DNA of 64,000 nucleotides, from positions 104,008,141 to 104,072,140 of the forward strand of contig NC_079487.1 of NCBI RefSeq assembly GCF_020520425.1, in the 5' to 3' direction. Every line of letters starts with the position of its first letter. The first letter of the stretch is position 1. Source of the stretch: Spinacia oleracea (lineage: Eukaryota; Streptophyta; Magnoliopsida; Caryophyllales; Amaranthaceae). The notes beneath the pieces are model-generated. The model did no database searches. It was not told where the DNA came from and was given only the letters and a program-made list of their open reading frames with translations. Below are positions 11,424 through 25,100 of this stretch, piece by piece. A program made the position numbers and the translations under genes.

Positions 11424-13558
11424 TTAATGAGAGGCAACTTTAAGAATGAGGGTCTTATTGATCCACGACTTCCAGCTTCCATTTCCCCTTCTTGTAATAG
11501 AAGCTTCAGTGGTAGCAGCATCACCCTTAACCTTTGCAGCTTTCTCTGTCTGAGTCTGAGGCTGCGGCTTCTTACACAGAAGGAAATTCCGGGCACCATG
11601 AGCTCCAATTGTCTCAATAGGACTTAAAGCTTCATAAACCATGGAGAACAATCAGACCATAGATATAACCCATCTCATTGCAGAGCAATCATCAAACAAC
11701 AAAGCAAAAACCGAAGCTAGACAATAGTTATCCCTAATAACGAAGCTTAGATTTATGTGGATGATAAAGCTACATTGTACCGATTTATTGAACATCGAAT
11801 GTTCAGTTAACCTTGAGTTGTAGGCACGGAACAGAGAACAGTCTGAAATCTGAAAACATGGAACGAATAAGAGCTGGCCTCACATTTGGCAAAAACAATG
11901 TAGACAGTAGTAGAAACAGGAATCCATATTCCATGATACTGACAGTGGGATTATAAATTGGGCCATCTAAAAGAAATTCAATAACTAATGAATGCGCAAA
12001 TGATATAAAATTTTCTTAGGGAATGTGCGTGGTAAGGGGTTTATAGAAACAAGAACAAAGAAGAAACAACGGAAATTTCTCCCGAACTCCTACCACATTT
12101 TCGGATGGGCATCGATTATAAGAGAGAAGTAATATACCTGTGTCAAACCCATAATTTTTAATTCTTTTCTTAGCATCTTATACTTCTCATTAAGTAAAAC
12201 TACTGCAAAGCCCCAAAGTACAACACATAAAACAGATTTCAATCACGGTGACTGGATAGTTTAATTTGTAGTTACTTCATGATTGTACCTTAAAGAGTCT
12301 CATGCCATATTCTATTATATCAGATATCCTGCATCTAAATATGGCACAACTATATTGATTGTCTAATGGAAGGAATATGTTTATTTCAGTAGCACAATTA
12401 ACAGATGCTTTATGTCCCTTTTTGTTGCCAGTCCTGCACAATCACAGAACATGAATGCAAGTTTCATTCTTTTTCCTCGTGGATACGCCAACACAGATAC
12501 ACATTCACGCATTTCTGCCTGTTGTTTAAGGAAATTATACTATCAATGTTTAGTTTCTAAAGGCAGTTATGATGTGGCTACACGTTATACACCACCAGAC
12601 CCAGTCCCGGCCAAAAGCTCTAGGCTTTATAGTTGGCTTCGTTTGTAAGCAGCTAAAATTATTCTATACAAGAAATGGCATAGTCTGTCTATCCTTGCAC
12701 AGAAGTTCACAGGCCTCGAGAGAACTTCTAACATAGGCTATATGTCTTATTATTACTTCAACTATTCAGAATCTTTGATAAACGCAATCAAAAGCTTAAA
12801 TTGACAAGTCTATTCCTGATTTTAATTTAATTTCAAAAGGGCCTAAAATGACACAATTTTTTTTACAGTTATCTTCCTCATTCTACCAATATTTTGTTTC
12901 TAACTCCCCTCACTTGACAATAGTTATACAACCCAAGTTAATGCTACATTATGACTCATGCTGGTGTAAAGAACAACCTCCTTTTGATCAATCACATAGT
13001 TATCAAACGACTGATTCGAATTGTGCAAGAACAATTCTCATATCCCTAACCTCAAATTTTTCATTCAACTCTAATCACCTATAAAAACAGGTCATTTTCC
13101 CACAAGACAACTTTAAATTCATCAAACCTAGTCACAAAAATCACCAAGAATCTAATCATATGCGGAGTACACCAAATTTCACCTAACCTAATCACAAACA
13201 CCAATATCCACCTAACCTGGTCAACAAACACCAAAATTTCAACTTCAATACAAAATTAACCAATCAAATTCATCAACATAAGCAACAACAAACATAATAA
13301 TCAAATCAAATTAAATGGAAGAAAAAGGTAAATACCATCTGATCCGGCAATAGGGCAGTAAAGAAGGAAATCATTGAGATTCGAGCCAAGAACAGGAAGA
13401 CGACCTTCGCGAGCATAAGATTTCAACGCCATATCAATCACAGCTGCCACAATCTCCCTTTCATTCACCACAAACCTCAGAGGGCCCGCACTTCCAACCA
13501 CGTTAACAGTTATCAACACCCGATTACCCTTCGCCTTCTTCTGCTTGCTTAGCAACAT
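11424..13558 (-). CDS. DUF7054 protein (At4g22758-like), 2 exons
   Basis: Exon 1 is 13336-13558 (ATG at 13558) and exon 2 is 11424-11629. The intron is 1.7 kb, GT-AG, phase 1. The product is 142 aa. Residues 1-75 begin MLLSKQKKAKGNRVLITVNV and include GSAGPLRFVV, ALKSYAREGRLPVLGS and DFLLYCP. Exon 2 gives ALSPIETIGAHGARNFLLCK. This pattern is the plant-specific DUF7054 family, which I recall from proteins annotated as uncharacterized At4g22758-like. Function is unknown; the conserved half looks like a small ubiquitin-like or PB1-like fold, but that is a guess. The C-terminal tail (KKPQPQTQTEKAAK...) is basic, Gln/Thr-rich and probably disordered. I saw no signal peptide or membrane segment. 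Confidence 0.82.
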
Positions 13559-14258
13559 TTTTTTTTGCCGATTTTGTTTTTTTTAAAAAAAATCTCTCAA
13601 ATAAAAAACAATAACTCAATTTCAGATCAAAAAAATTGATTTATAATAAAATAAAAACAGAGGATTTGTTTTCTCAAATCAAAAATAATAATTTCAAAAT
13701 TTTCCAGATTGAAGAATTGATTGATTGAACTCTATCGTAAATTTGGGGATTTAATTTACGGGTCAAGGCCAAGGCAGCGGTAGTACCAGCCTTCCATGCA
13801 AGAACCGAAAGCGAAAGAAGAAGCAGAGGAGAGAGAGTGAGCGACGATCCCCCTTGTGAAGAGGAAAGGGGAAGATCGCATGTAATTACTATTACTTAAG
13901 ATTTCCACCATTCACAACCAATTTGAAGCTTCGATATAACTTTTTGATGGAATTTTATGAATCTGATTCGCTAAAATTTAACCCAAAAAGACGAAACAAT
14001 GGCTCAAAATTGGAGCACAAAAAAACTGAACAATGGCGGAAAAGAGGAGAGAGAAAATAGGAGTTGTTGAGAAAACTGGGGATTGGGAAAATTATATACG
14101 GAGTTAAAAAGATAAGAGCAGAAGTAGGGTTTATAAAAATGGTAAGAAAACGCCGACTCAACTTTGCGTCAGAAATCAAACGACACACGCTGCAAACCGT
14201 TGAGTATCACCTCGTAATTTCTAAGCAAAGCATATGCGTTGCCAAAGAAGAATTTAAT
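13559..14258. other. Upstream region of the DUF7054 gene
   Basis: It holds the probable 5' UTR and promoter of the minus-strand gene, with purine-rich tracts near 13800-13870 that are typical of plant 5' UTRs. No further coding evidence was found. Confidence 0.4.
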
Positions 14259-14700
14259 TTGTCACGTGCTTAGTTATATTTTCTACTCTCAAGTCTCAAC
14301 TACATCTGGTTACTGGTCGGGTTGGGTCAGAGTCGGTGCGGGTTAAAAGCGGATCGCATAATAAAAGGGTCAATTTAGCGAGTCAATAATAGGCGGGTCA
14401 AAGTGGATCGTGGGTCAACAGCGGACCGATAGTTGGCGGATCAATAGACGAACATTTTATTAAGTTGTCACGTGCTTAGTTGGGCGGGTCAATAGATGCT
14501 TGGGCATTTTAAATTAAGTTGTCACGTGCTTAGTTATATTTCTACTCTCAAGTCTCAACTAGATCAGGTTATTGGGCGGGGCGGGGCGGGGCGGGGTCAT
14601 TGCGGGTTAAAAATCGATCACATATTAAAGGGGTCAATGTCAGCGAGTCAGTAATAGACGGGTTAAAGTGGGTCGATAGTGGGCGGGTTAGTAGACGAAC
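14259..14700. repeat. Diverged tandem duplication with cgggtca-rich units
   Basis: The block starting TTTGTCACGTGCTTAGTTAT at 14259 recurs near 14518 (GTTGTCACGTGCTTAGTTAT...). Each copy runs on into gggcgggtca-type short motifs. A G-rich run of gggcg units lies at 14573-14596. No gene. Confidence 0.6.
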
Positions 14701-14710
14701 AAGGAAAAGT

Positions 14711-15023
14711 TAGACCTGATCAAAAGGCGGGCGGGGTCGGGCCGAGGTCAAAAAATTCAGCCCATTATGTCGGGTCTGGCCAAGTTTCGGGCTAATTTTT
14801 TGTGCTCAAAACCCGCTATTTATTTCTAAAGATAGCGGGCTTTTCGGGCCAATTTCAGGCCGGGCCAAATTTATAACTATATTTGTCGTTTTGCGTCGCC
14901 TAAAGTCCGCAATTTTTTAAAAAGTTCGGGACGGGTCAAATCGGGCCCGAAAAACGGGCCGAGATATCCTGCCCAAAACTCGGTATTTTTCAAGTCGGGT
15001 CGGACCCATGTTGATCAGCTCTA
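14711..15023. mobile_element. hAT-type MITE with exact 8 bp duplication
   Basis: The ends TAGACCTGATCA and TGATCAGCTCTA are inverted. The flanking GGAAAAGT occurs at 14703-14710 and 15024-15031. An 8 bp duplication is diagnostic of hAT. The interior is rich in gggtcgg and cgggcc motifs. A related element is at 57611-58148. Confidence 0.8.
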
Positions 15024-15076
15024 GGAAAAGTGAACAAAAAGAGATACGTACGCCAATACAGGTGAATATAAAGCTA

Positions 15077-15480
15077 TTGATGAGTGACATTTATGTCACT
15101 CATACGGTAGTAATTTAGGCATTATTTGAGTCGGTTTTACTCTATTTTAGCATTTTTTTGTCTTTATTTTCCTTAATTTCCCGTTTTAATTATTTATAGC
15201 TTAGTTTAGTATAATTGGCTATTTTTATTAGTTTTTAGGTCTTATTTCTTAACTTATTTCTTTTTCTTCGTTTCAATAATTTTTATAGTTTAATTATTTA
15301 GTTTTCGTTATGAATTTTTCATTTTTATTTCCATTTTTATTTCTATTTCTATTTCCATATAATTTTTTATATCATAACTATTTTAGTTTTCAAAATTATT
15401 GTGTTATAATTTCGGCCGTATATTGACTCTGTCCAATGTCCAATAAGAGCCCTACCCAATAAAAATCCTATTAACATGAC
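15077..15480 (+). mobile_element. Fragment of an LTR-type element (fossil)
   Basis: The sequence from TGATGAGTGACATTTATGTC onward matches, in inverse orientation, the right end of the large element at 33042-46927 (46500-46927), including the palindrome atgagtgacatttatgtcactcat. Only one end is recognisable here, so it is an old truncated copy. Confidence 0.5.
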
Positions 15481-15810
15481 CCCAATCCTATACCCATTGG
15501 CCTACATTGTCCAATAACCATGTCTAGTCTCAACCCGTCCTTTTCATTCTTTACGTATTCTATTTTGGACGTACTATATCTATACTTACGTTTGAAATAT
15601 TTTATTTTATATTGTAACATAAATGTCTTTAATATTCAGCCAAAAGTCGTTTACATTATTATTTTAATCAATCAAATTCATTGAAGCTAAATATTTCACA
15701 TTTTCCCGTTACAACATTAAATCTCTCACATTTTTCAATGTCATATTTCGAATAAAAGCGAATATCATAAATTACATTATTTTAAATTAAAAAATAAGGA
15801 GTCTTTATCC

Positions 15811-16302
15811 GAGAGATTTCCGGCAATATTGCTAAAAGATGTCAAAATTCCTAAAATACGCCCCATTTTCTAATAATTCTCAATCATCGTCCACATCATC
15901 AACAAAACCGGTCTTTTTTTTTCGAGTCAGCGCTACATCCCCAATTGAATTAGCGATTCAGACTAGTAAATTGCAAATTGAGCTGGCGATTTACGAGATT
16001 TAAATCGCCAATTTAAATGACAATGTATCATTTTTTTTTTAGTTACTTTTTCTCATTCTTTCATTTGCAGAATCGTGAAACATAATTTTTTAAGAAAGGC
16101 AATTGGATATGTTGCCCGCCAAAATCGCCAACTCAATTGGCGTCTTTGCCTTATAACGTCGCCAATTCAATTGACGTTTTATTGTTAAACCAGGAAAAAT
16201 ATTTTCTTTATGCCAACGTGGACGATAGATTGAGAATTAATTAAAAATGTGACCTATTTTGGGAATTTTGACATCTTTATGCATTATTGCCGAAAATCGC
16301 TT
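15811..16302. mobile_element. MULE-type MITE with exact 9 bp duplication
   Basis: Long terminal inverted repeats (GAGAGATTTCCGGCAATATT at left; the reverse complement of the right end reads AAGCGATTTTCGGCAATAAT) extend for about 100 bp. TCTTTATCC flanks both sides (15802-15810 and 16303-16311). The interior has short palindromes around aatcgccaattcaattggcg. Non-coding. Confidence 0.78.
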
Positions 16303-16647
16303 TCTTTATCCATGTTAATTCTCCCCCGTCCCTTTTTATTTTGTTCTTTTCTTTTCTCGCATTACTTTTAAAGATTGATTAAACATCACCCGGTGGCTTT
16401 TATATTCTCTATTTTTTAATTTTTATTTTTTTTGAAGAAATATGTCCTTATTAAAGAAACTTTTAAAAATATCTACATCTTTTATTTTTCTTTCCTTCTA
16501 TATTATAGGCTATATATATGGTCAAAAAATATTATGATTGTAGTATTATATAGAAAGAATCTAACATAATATTCTAATACATATTTAAATAGTATTTTAT
16601 GAGAATGGAAATAATCTCAAATTTTGTGCTCTTATGATTTTAAAAAA

Positions 16648-18912
16648 CAGCGCGTCTCCTGTGAGACCAATCACACCATCAAGTTGATGGTGTGACGAAC
16701 GCGAAACCAATAGCGTACCTCCCCTAAAATTATATACATAAAAAAGTAACAGATCTAAACTATAGAAGTAACATACCTAAACTAAAAAAGTACCTTCTCT
16801 AAAATTATTATATAAAAAAAAGTAACATGTCTAAACTATAGAAGTATCATACCTAAACTAAAAATGTACCTCCCCTAAAACTATTCCGTATAAAAAAAAG
16901 TAACATGTCTAAACTATAGAAGTAACATACCTAAACTAAAAAAAATACCTCCTCTAAAATTATTATATAAAAAAAATAACATGTCTAAACTATAGAAGTA
17001 ACATACCTAAACTAAGAAGGTATCTCCCCTAAAACTACTCCGTATAAAAAAAGTAACATGTATAAACTATAGAAGTAACATACCTAAACTAAAAAAAGTA
17101 CCTCCTCTACAATTATAAAAAAAAGTAACATGTCTAAACTATAGAAGTAAGTAAGTAACATACCTAAACTAAGAAGGTATATCCCCTAAAACTACTCCGT
17201 ATAAAAAAAGTAACATGTATAAACTATAGAAGTAACATACCTAAACTAAAAAAAGTACTTCCTCTAAAATTATTAAAAAAAAGTAACATGTCTAAACTAT
17301 AGAAGTAACATACCTAAACTAATAAGGTATCTCCCCTAAAACTACTCCGTATAATAAAAGTAAGGAAAATTTACTTTAAATAATCCAACCTTTTGACGAT
17401 TTTTCATTAATAATCCAACCTATCGATTATTATCTAATAATCTAACCTTTATACCCCATTCGCTTTTATTGCCCCAAACAACCCGTAACCGGGAGAACAA
17501 GTCACCAACTTATTATTCTATTTTTTAAAATGAAAAACCCACCCTTCCTTTTTCCATCTTCCCGAACCCCCTTCTCCCCCTTCCTCCTTTTCAAGCTTCC
17601 ATCAATGGCTACTCTCCTCTCCACTTCCTCGGTCCCACTCATCCTTAAAAAATTACTTTCTTGAAGAAATATGTAGTTTCCTTTCTTCATCTCCCAATGA
17701 GGCAACCCCAAAAATCGAACCCACCTCTGGGAATCTGAAGCCCCCGCCGACGATTTGATGCATATCGGAGTGAGAGTTGAAGTGAATAGATCAATTAAGA
17801 GAAAAAATATTGATTATGATGAACTTGATTGATGCGTGTGATTTTTTTTGTGTATTCAGATTATTCAATGGGTTTTAATTATCACATTTTTTGGGTTTTG
17901 GGATAATGATTTAGTGTTGAAAATTTTAGGGTTTTGGATTTTGGTGGGTGGAGATCAGAAAACGAAAAAGGAGAAATGATGTGTTGTGAGTTTCTGGATT
18001 TTGGCCTGGGTGGTTGGTGCTCGGTGTCGGAGGGTGGTTGGTGGTTTTAGGTACAAGGAGAATAGATGTAGGTGATATATTCAGAATGAAGGAGAGGAGA
18101 AGAAAGGGTTGGAGGTCAGATGCGGTGGTTTCGGGTTGGAGGTCAGGTGGTGGTAGAGTTGGCTGTCGGAGGTAGGAGAAATGAGGGACAAATATTTACT
18201 CCGTACAAAGAAATGGCTTAAAATTTTCCAAAAAAATAATTTACCCAACCCTTTGTAAAAAAGTTCTTCTGATTCATTCAATTGTAATATTGTGGCATTA
18301 CTATAATTCTATGAAACAAGAGGAGTAAAATTTTAAGTATGGCATTACTATCATTCAATATTGCTTAGACACCATTGTTAATGAACTTGGAAGAAGAAGG
18401 TGATTTAGATTAATAAACTGGAATTACATAGAAGAAAGAACATTCATAACCGAAGGGAGCTACTACTGATTCCATAAACTAATGGAAGCAATTGGAGAAA
18501 ACAAAAGACAGATTGGAGAGGAAGTGGAAAAAAGAGAGAGAAATATTTTTTAAAAGAAATTATGACGAATGGTTGCTTGACACGTGTATTGGTAACCTGT
18601 TGTATTGGGTTGGTGACCTGTTGGGTGCAATAAAAGTTAATGGGATGCAAAGGTTGGATTATTAGATAATAATCCAAATGTTGGATTATTGACGGAAAAT
18701 CGTCAAAAGGTTGGATTATTTATAGTAATTTTTCCTAAAAGTAATGTATAAACTATAGAAATAACATACCTAAACTAAAAAAAGTACCTCCTCTAAAATT
18801 ATAAAAAAAAAGTAACATGTCTAAACTATAGAAGTAACATACCTAAATTCGTAAGTGTGAACTGGTCTCACCATCAGTTGATGGTTAGGACAGTCTCATA
18901 TAAGAATTTGGG
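16648..18912. mobile_element. MULE-type MITE with internal minisatellite, copy 2
   Basis: It has the same termini as 2402-2998 (CAGCGCGTCTCC... and ...AGAATTTGGG), here with an exact 9 bp duplication TTTAAAAAA (16639-16647 and 18913-18921). The inner array has more repeat units than copy 1. Each unit alternates gtaacatgtctaaactatag with acctaaactaaaaa and cctcctctaaaatta or cccctaaaactactccgtat. It was later split by the element at 17364-18735. Confidence 0.78.
17364..18735. mobile_element. Non-autonomous MULE nested in the minisatellite element
   Basis: The termini GGAAAATTTACTTTAAATAA and (reverse complement of the right end) GGAAAAATTACTATAAATAA continue into a shared taatccaaccttttgacgat. 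The TIR is about 40 bp with few mismatches. The exact 9 bp duplication TAAAAGTAA is at 17355-17363 and 18736-18744. The 1.37 kb interior has no convincing gene. Short open frames at 17502-17711 and 18444-18677 show no domain. Confidence 0.82.
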
Positions 18913-19192
18913 TTTAAAAAATACGTAGTTGTACATACCCAAACAAGAATTACTTAGTGTAGGTTTTGATTAGTGAGTAGTAAATGGGCATTACACTTAG
19001 GTTATGTGCAACAGTTCCTAAACTTTACAATAAAAATATATAACAACACCTATATTAGGCTAAGTCTCCCATTTACTTTAGTAAGCTTATAACTCATCAG
19101 AAGATGAGACTGTTTAGTAATTAAGAGAGGTCAATTACAACTTCAATCTGGTGTTATTTTCCCCCTGTCTACAGAAGTTGATACAGAACATC
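18913..19192. other. 3' flank of the kinesin gene
   Basis: AT-rich sequence that probably holds the kinesin 3' UTR. No other feature seen. Confidence 0.4.
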
Positions 19193-22100
19193 TTAGTTAA
19201 TATTTGCAAAGGGAGCCCTGTTCATCCAATCTGTAATCTGATGATGTGGTGGCAATGTCTTGGTTTCGACCTGTACAGGTTCTGATCTTTCACCAGCACT
19301 GATGCCTGCATGTAGATTGACTGTTGCAGGAGTCAAACTCGGCACTTCCACAACTCTTTGCTCGTGTGCTTCCTGCTCACCTACCTTGTAGTCCTTAATA
19401 AGGCACACTTCCATTTGATTCTGAATGGTTGTGAGACTTTTATCGTGCTCAGTGTGCATAGATTCAAGCTGATTGAGGCACTGATTTGATAAGGAATTCA
19501 TCTTTTCCTTTGTTTCGCTGTCTAACATATAGGTATCTGCAAGTGTTACACACACACATGTTTAGCATCTGCATCAAGCAAACACTGGTCCAGGTAAAAA
19601 AAAATTGTTCTGCATTCAGAAAGGCAGGGCGTACCCTTAAGTTTGAAAAGCAGACTTGACACAATAGCATCAAATTCAGCATTCTTCACCGATGATGTTG
19701 TGATACATTGACTCTGTGCTGTTTCATTTTCACAGTTTCTTTTGCTGTCATCAGGAAATGCTAATTAGTTGAGTCCAAAGTGAAACAGACCAGCGATTAA
19801 GATAGGCTTACGCTTACTTGATGGTAGATTGTATTCTTAATGTTCCATCATCGTTGAGTTTTTTGACTGAATGTGCAGCTCTTTTCCAGTGCTCTCTTGA
19901 GTTATTAACCTGGCGTGAGCTGAGAACCAGGGAGAAGTGATTAGAAGGCTGTTAGATCAATTATCACCAATCTGTTGTACATCACATTGAACTGGTAGAA
20001 TCTAGAAATGGGAGTCAAGATCCAAAAGAATGAGAATTTAGAAAGGTACCATTGCTCGATATGTTCCTTCATAGATCCATTAATCCCCGTTAGCAAGTAC
20101 ACGTCAGTCAAGACATTCCCTTCAACATTTTCCATATGTCCATTCAAGGTATTCTTTGCAGCTGTAGAAGCCTGCTGAATTTTGGACAGGTTTTTCTGGC
20201 ATGCCACATAGTCTTTTAGTCCAGTTTCATTAATGTTCCTCAACGCCTGCGTAACCTAATCAAAGTATAACAACAATGACCTAAAATTTTTTTGGATTAC
20301 AAAAGTTTCAAACAAATAAATAATGAGAAGATAGTTACACTCACCAAAGCTGCTTTGTTTGTTCTTAGTGTTCCCAGTGCAGAAACAATTTTTTCAATGG
20401 CCTGCTGCTCTTCTTTCACAGATTGTTCCTATTTCAGGAAAAATTAAAGATTTTTGTGGAATATTTTCTACTGTAAAAAGAAAAGGTTGCAGTGAGTAAG
20501 TCTACCTCAAACACTTTCTCAAACTTTTTGAGATAGTTATGATTTCTGGTTTGGCTTTCTTCAAGATTATTTGTGAGTTCAGACGCATGCCTGCAGATCT
20601 CATCAAAGAACCCTAGAGTTGCTTTGGTGATCTCTTGAGCTGAATCCATAGTCCTTTGTAGTCCCTAGAAGTTATCAACAGGGTAACCAACAAGAATGAA
20701 TATGAAAATTATACTTGAAACATTTCACAAAATTTGAAGAAGAGTTATGAATTATATGCATTACCTGTTCTTGCTGCTGGTAAGAGAAAACCAGAAGCTC
20801 CTTTTGCTTAGAAAGGGAACACTCGATGTTGCATATTACATCATTTGCCTCGACAATCAACGAATCTAATAACTGCAATTTTACAAAATACATAAACATA
20901 ATTGTTAGTCTGTCTGACATTTGATTAAACTTGTTATCATTCTACCTTTCATGTCTGAACTTGATACCATACCTTGTTCATATCAACTGTTTGACTACAT
21001 ATGCTGGAATTTACATACTCCAAATCTGTAGAAGCTTTTCTTTGTTGAGTTCCACTAAACTCCCTCAAAGTTGTTATAGTTGAAGTATGTACCTCTGCTA
21101 TTTTCTCAACAATGGATTCCAAGTTCTTTGTTGCCTAAATAATTAGATAAGACTCCATTAGACCTTATGTGAATAAGAGAGTCATATTAGTACTTTGATA
21201 GAGTTCTCACATCATCTTTGCAGGCAAGAAATGACCACATGTGCTCTTCCATGCATCGCAGTTGATACTGCTGCAGCGCAATTGATCCTGAGATGGTTTG
21301 GTTCAGGTTTTTTAAGCTCTTATCAAGCTGTGTACCAAACATGGAAACTAGCTCATGGTTTTGATCTTCCAATTTGTTTTTGTCATCTGTACAATCATGT
21401 CAAATGACAATGTTAGTTTACTGGACCTAATTGCACTTTCTCACTTTGGTCCAGAAGAAACCATGATTTTCCACTAATGCTTGAAATACAATTAGCTAGC
21501 TCCATACCTATCTTTTTGTGTAGTACGGCTATATCTTCAGATGCAATACCCAAATTAGAACACAGCTCCTTTGCACGTTGAATGAGAGAAATTTCTGTTA
21601 TTTTCAAATTGATGTGAAAATTCAATAATGGCCAATGAGCAAGTCTGTCAAAAATAAAACTGAAACCATCTGCATTCAGTAAGTTACCTGAGTTCATAAG
21701 TTTCGATATCATAGATTCTTTTTCCTGTAACTGAGTGATAGATAACTTCTGCTTCTCTTGAAGTTCTTGCAGGACCTTATTTGTGCTCTCCAGATTTTTC
21801 TGCACACAAATGAGCTTTATAATCAACCAAATTGAAGAACTATTGACAAGAAAAAAATTCAGGTTGGTGATATGTTACCTTGCAGTCCAGGAGCTCAACC
21901 TCTAAATCCAATTTCTCTTCTTGTTCAGAAAGATACAGGTCCTGGTATTTCTGAACTTCCTGGAAGAGGAAAAGTTACAGTTACAAATAGGTAAAATAGT
22001 AATCTCTATGTCATGTCATTCGAGGAGGGAAAAACATAAAACAGAACTTTTTACCCTTCTACTTAGTTCAAGCTCCGTCTCCAACTGCTCTATCCGATTA

Positions 22101-25100
22101 ATTCTTCCCTGAAATCATGCAAATGGAAGCCCAAAGAAACATTAGTTGACAGCTTAACTAGTCTTCTAACTGCAATCAAACAATCCCAGCTTTTAATCAT
22201 ATAAACGTTGGTAGCCAATGATCAGTTCAGTTTGAGTGCAAATTTTCCTTTTAATCATTTACTCAGAAAGATCACATAAGCATTTTACTACTAGTTAAAA
22301 AACAATCAACCTTCTTTTCTGATTCATCATGGATGAATCTTTCTTGTGGTATATAAACACCATTCTTTTCTCGTGCTGCCCGAATATCTGTTTACACCGG
22401 CATAAAAGGAAAGTAAATCAGTCGATAAAAGAACAAATTTTGTTGCTTTTTTGTTCGAGACATTAAATTCACATAATTCAAAAACCTTGTTTCATCCTCT
22501 CAAGTTCCATGTATAAATCTTTGAGCAAAACTGTCTTGGACAATTTTTTGTTTGCCTGGATGGTTAACAAGCATTGTAAGTTAACAAACTTCTAAGACTG
22601 GACATGCAAAAATAAAAGAAAAATAACAAAATGAATTAACCTCGGGTTTGTTTTTAATATTTTTAGCACGATAAGCATAATCAAGAGTGCTAAGGGTTTC
22701 TTCCAAACAATGAGTAGATGGTGAGATTGTTGCTATGATACAAGTCTTCGTTTTCCCTCCTAGTGAGTCTCTCAATAACCTTGTCAGCTTACTGTCCCTG
22801 AATAAAAAGAAAGAACATTTCAAAAAAGGAAATGAGACAATCCAACCTTATATGAGTTTCTGCTGCAAGTACACTAGTCCGAACCTGTAAGGTATATGAG
22901 CTGAATGTTCCACTAGCGCGTTAATAACTCTTCCAAGGGTGAGTAAGCTCTTGTTAATCTCCCCAGCTTCCCTTGCACGCCCCTTCATTTTCACAACAAT
23001 CAGCAGTTGTCATTAATTCCTTTTTATATGATGACCGTTCTATTCAATTTATTTTGTCTGAACATATATTATCTGAACTTAACTGAATTTAACTGAACTT
23101 ATTTTGTCTGAAATAAATTAAAATAAGTCGAACAGAACAGAGCCTAAATTTAGGATCAACAAATAGCCAACAACAGGAAACCGAATGACAGATATTCTCA
23201 GATCCTGCTAGATCAACAAGATTGATTAATACCTCTCTGACACCAGAACGAGAGATATTCTCAGATCCTGCTAGATCAACAAGATTCAGCTTCCCACATT
23301 TTATGAGCTCCTCCTCTCCAATACTGATGTCCTTTACATGGACCGTTATGGTGAACACAGAATGGGAGCGACTGCAAATGGAGAATTGATTACCAGCATG
23401 TTAACTTCATGTACTAAGAGCATGTTTGGTATAGCACTTTTCAAGTGTTGGAAATATGGAATCAATTAACTAATTACATTACCTATTGTTTGGTATGAGA
23501 GATGGGTAACACACTCCATTTCCAAAGGGTAACCATTATCAAAGGGTAACCATTACCACCACTTTGTTACCTCTCCTAACCTTGTGGTAACAAAGTGTTA
23601 CCCTCCTGAATCCCTAATTTGATACAAGGGATTGCTTTCCTTAGGTATCCAAACAACAAATAATTATACCACTTAACATAACTATTTCTCCTTCTTAAAT
23701 GTTTGCAATCCATTTCCTTTCCTAGATTCATACCAAACACGCACTCAAAAGTGTAACTAATGGGGGGGAGGAAGGAGATTCTGACTGACCTGCTACGCTT
23801 GTTTAGTAATGTGTCAGCTGTTCGCCTTTTAGCAGCTCCTCGCTCCATTAGATTATATATATCGTTGGCAGTGTATACAACTTCCTCTTCAAGGCCTCGG
23901 ATGATCACACAACCCCTACCATCTTCCATCAAAGAGACAGATTTCTTTTGCTTATCATCTGAGAATCTTGAGTAGTAGTTATCTTCAGAAGTTAATAAAT
24001 CAGTTATTTCTTCATTATACAGCTCTAAAAACGACACCTTCATACTGTAGTCAGCGTTTTGAGCTTCTAGTATGTCAAATATCTGACGAACTGCTCGTGG
24101 GATGACACCAGCCTCAGCACACACTTCACTTCCCTAAACACATATATAGTACAAGCTAGTTTTCAGCGTAATGTTTTACTCTAGATTTTCAGTTCAATTT
24201 CACAATAATCTAAAATGATGCAGTTCCATATTCTACCTTGGATTTCATTGCTCCTTCCATGGTATAAGTTTTACCAGTTCCGGTTTGACCATAAGCAAAT
24301 ATTGTGCAATTATAGCCATCAAGGACTTCTTTAACAATAGGCGCGATAGCTTGATCATAAATGGATCTTTGTTGTGCTTTTGGTCCAAAAACCTTGATGA
24401 TTTGCATAATAATAGAGTAAGAACATACAAACAACAAACTCTTGAACCAATTAACCACAACACAATGGAAACCAAATTACCTTATCGAATGTGAAAAGTC
24501 TATCTACTTGTTTATTAGCTATACTTTGTGAGATGGTCACTTCTCTTTTGAGTTCATTACATGTTACCACTCTTGATGAATTGCTGCTTTGCTCATCATC
24601 GCTTAATGGCCTGTAATGAAAGGCGCGCATATCAATTATTCGCCATGGAAATTCATGCTTATTGTTTCCAATAAATCACATTGTGCACATTTTAATATAC
24701 AAGATTCATTAACAATTTGACAACAAGTAAAAGGACATAAAAAATCGTCGATTACTACCTCCGTCCCAAACAGATTAACATATGACCATTAACATTTATC
24801 ATAATACCATAGTTGCATACATAAATCTACAATCAAATCAAAATATTGCTCGAGTTTATCTAAGACATTTATAGTTTCATACGTCATAATTCAATGTAAT
24901 CTTTTACAAATTTGTTTATGACTATTAAAGTCAAGTGTGGCATAGTATTAAGGTATAGACGTATAGTCCTTTTGAGCAAAGTAGCTCACAAATTGTTACG
25001 TGCACATTGATACAAAACTTGTTGATGGCTTTTTTTTCGGGTGATTCTAAATCAATAATTGTTATTTATGAATAGTACACATTACATGGAATAATCATAA

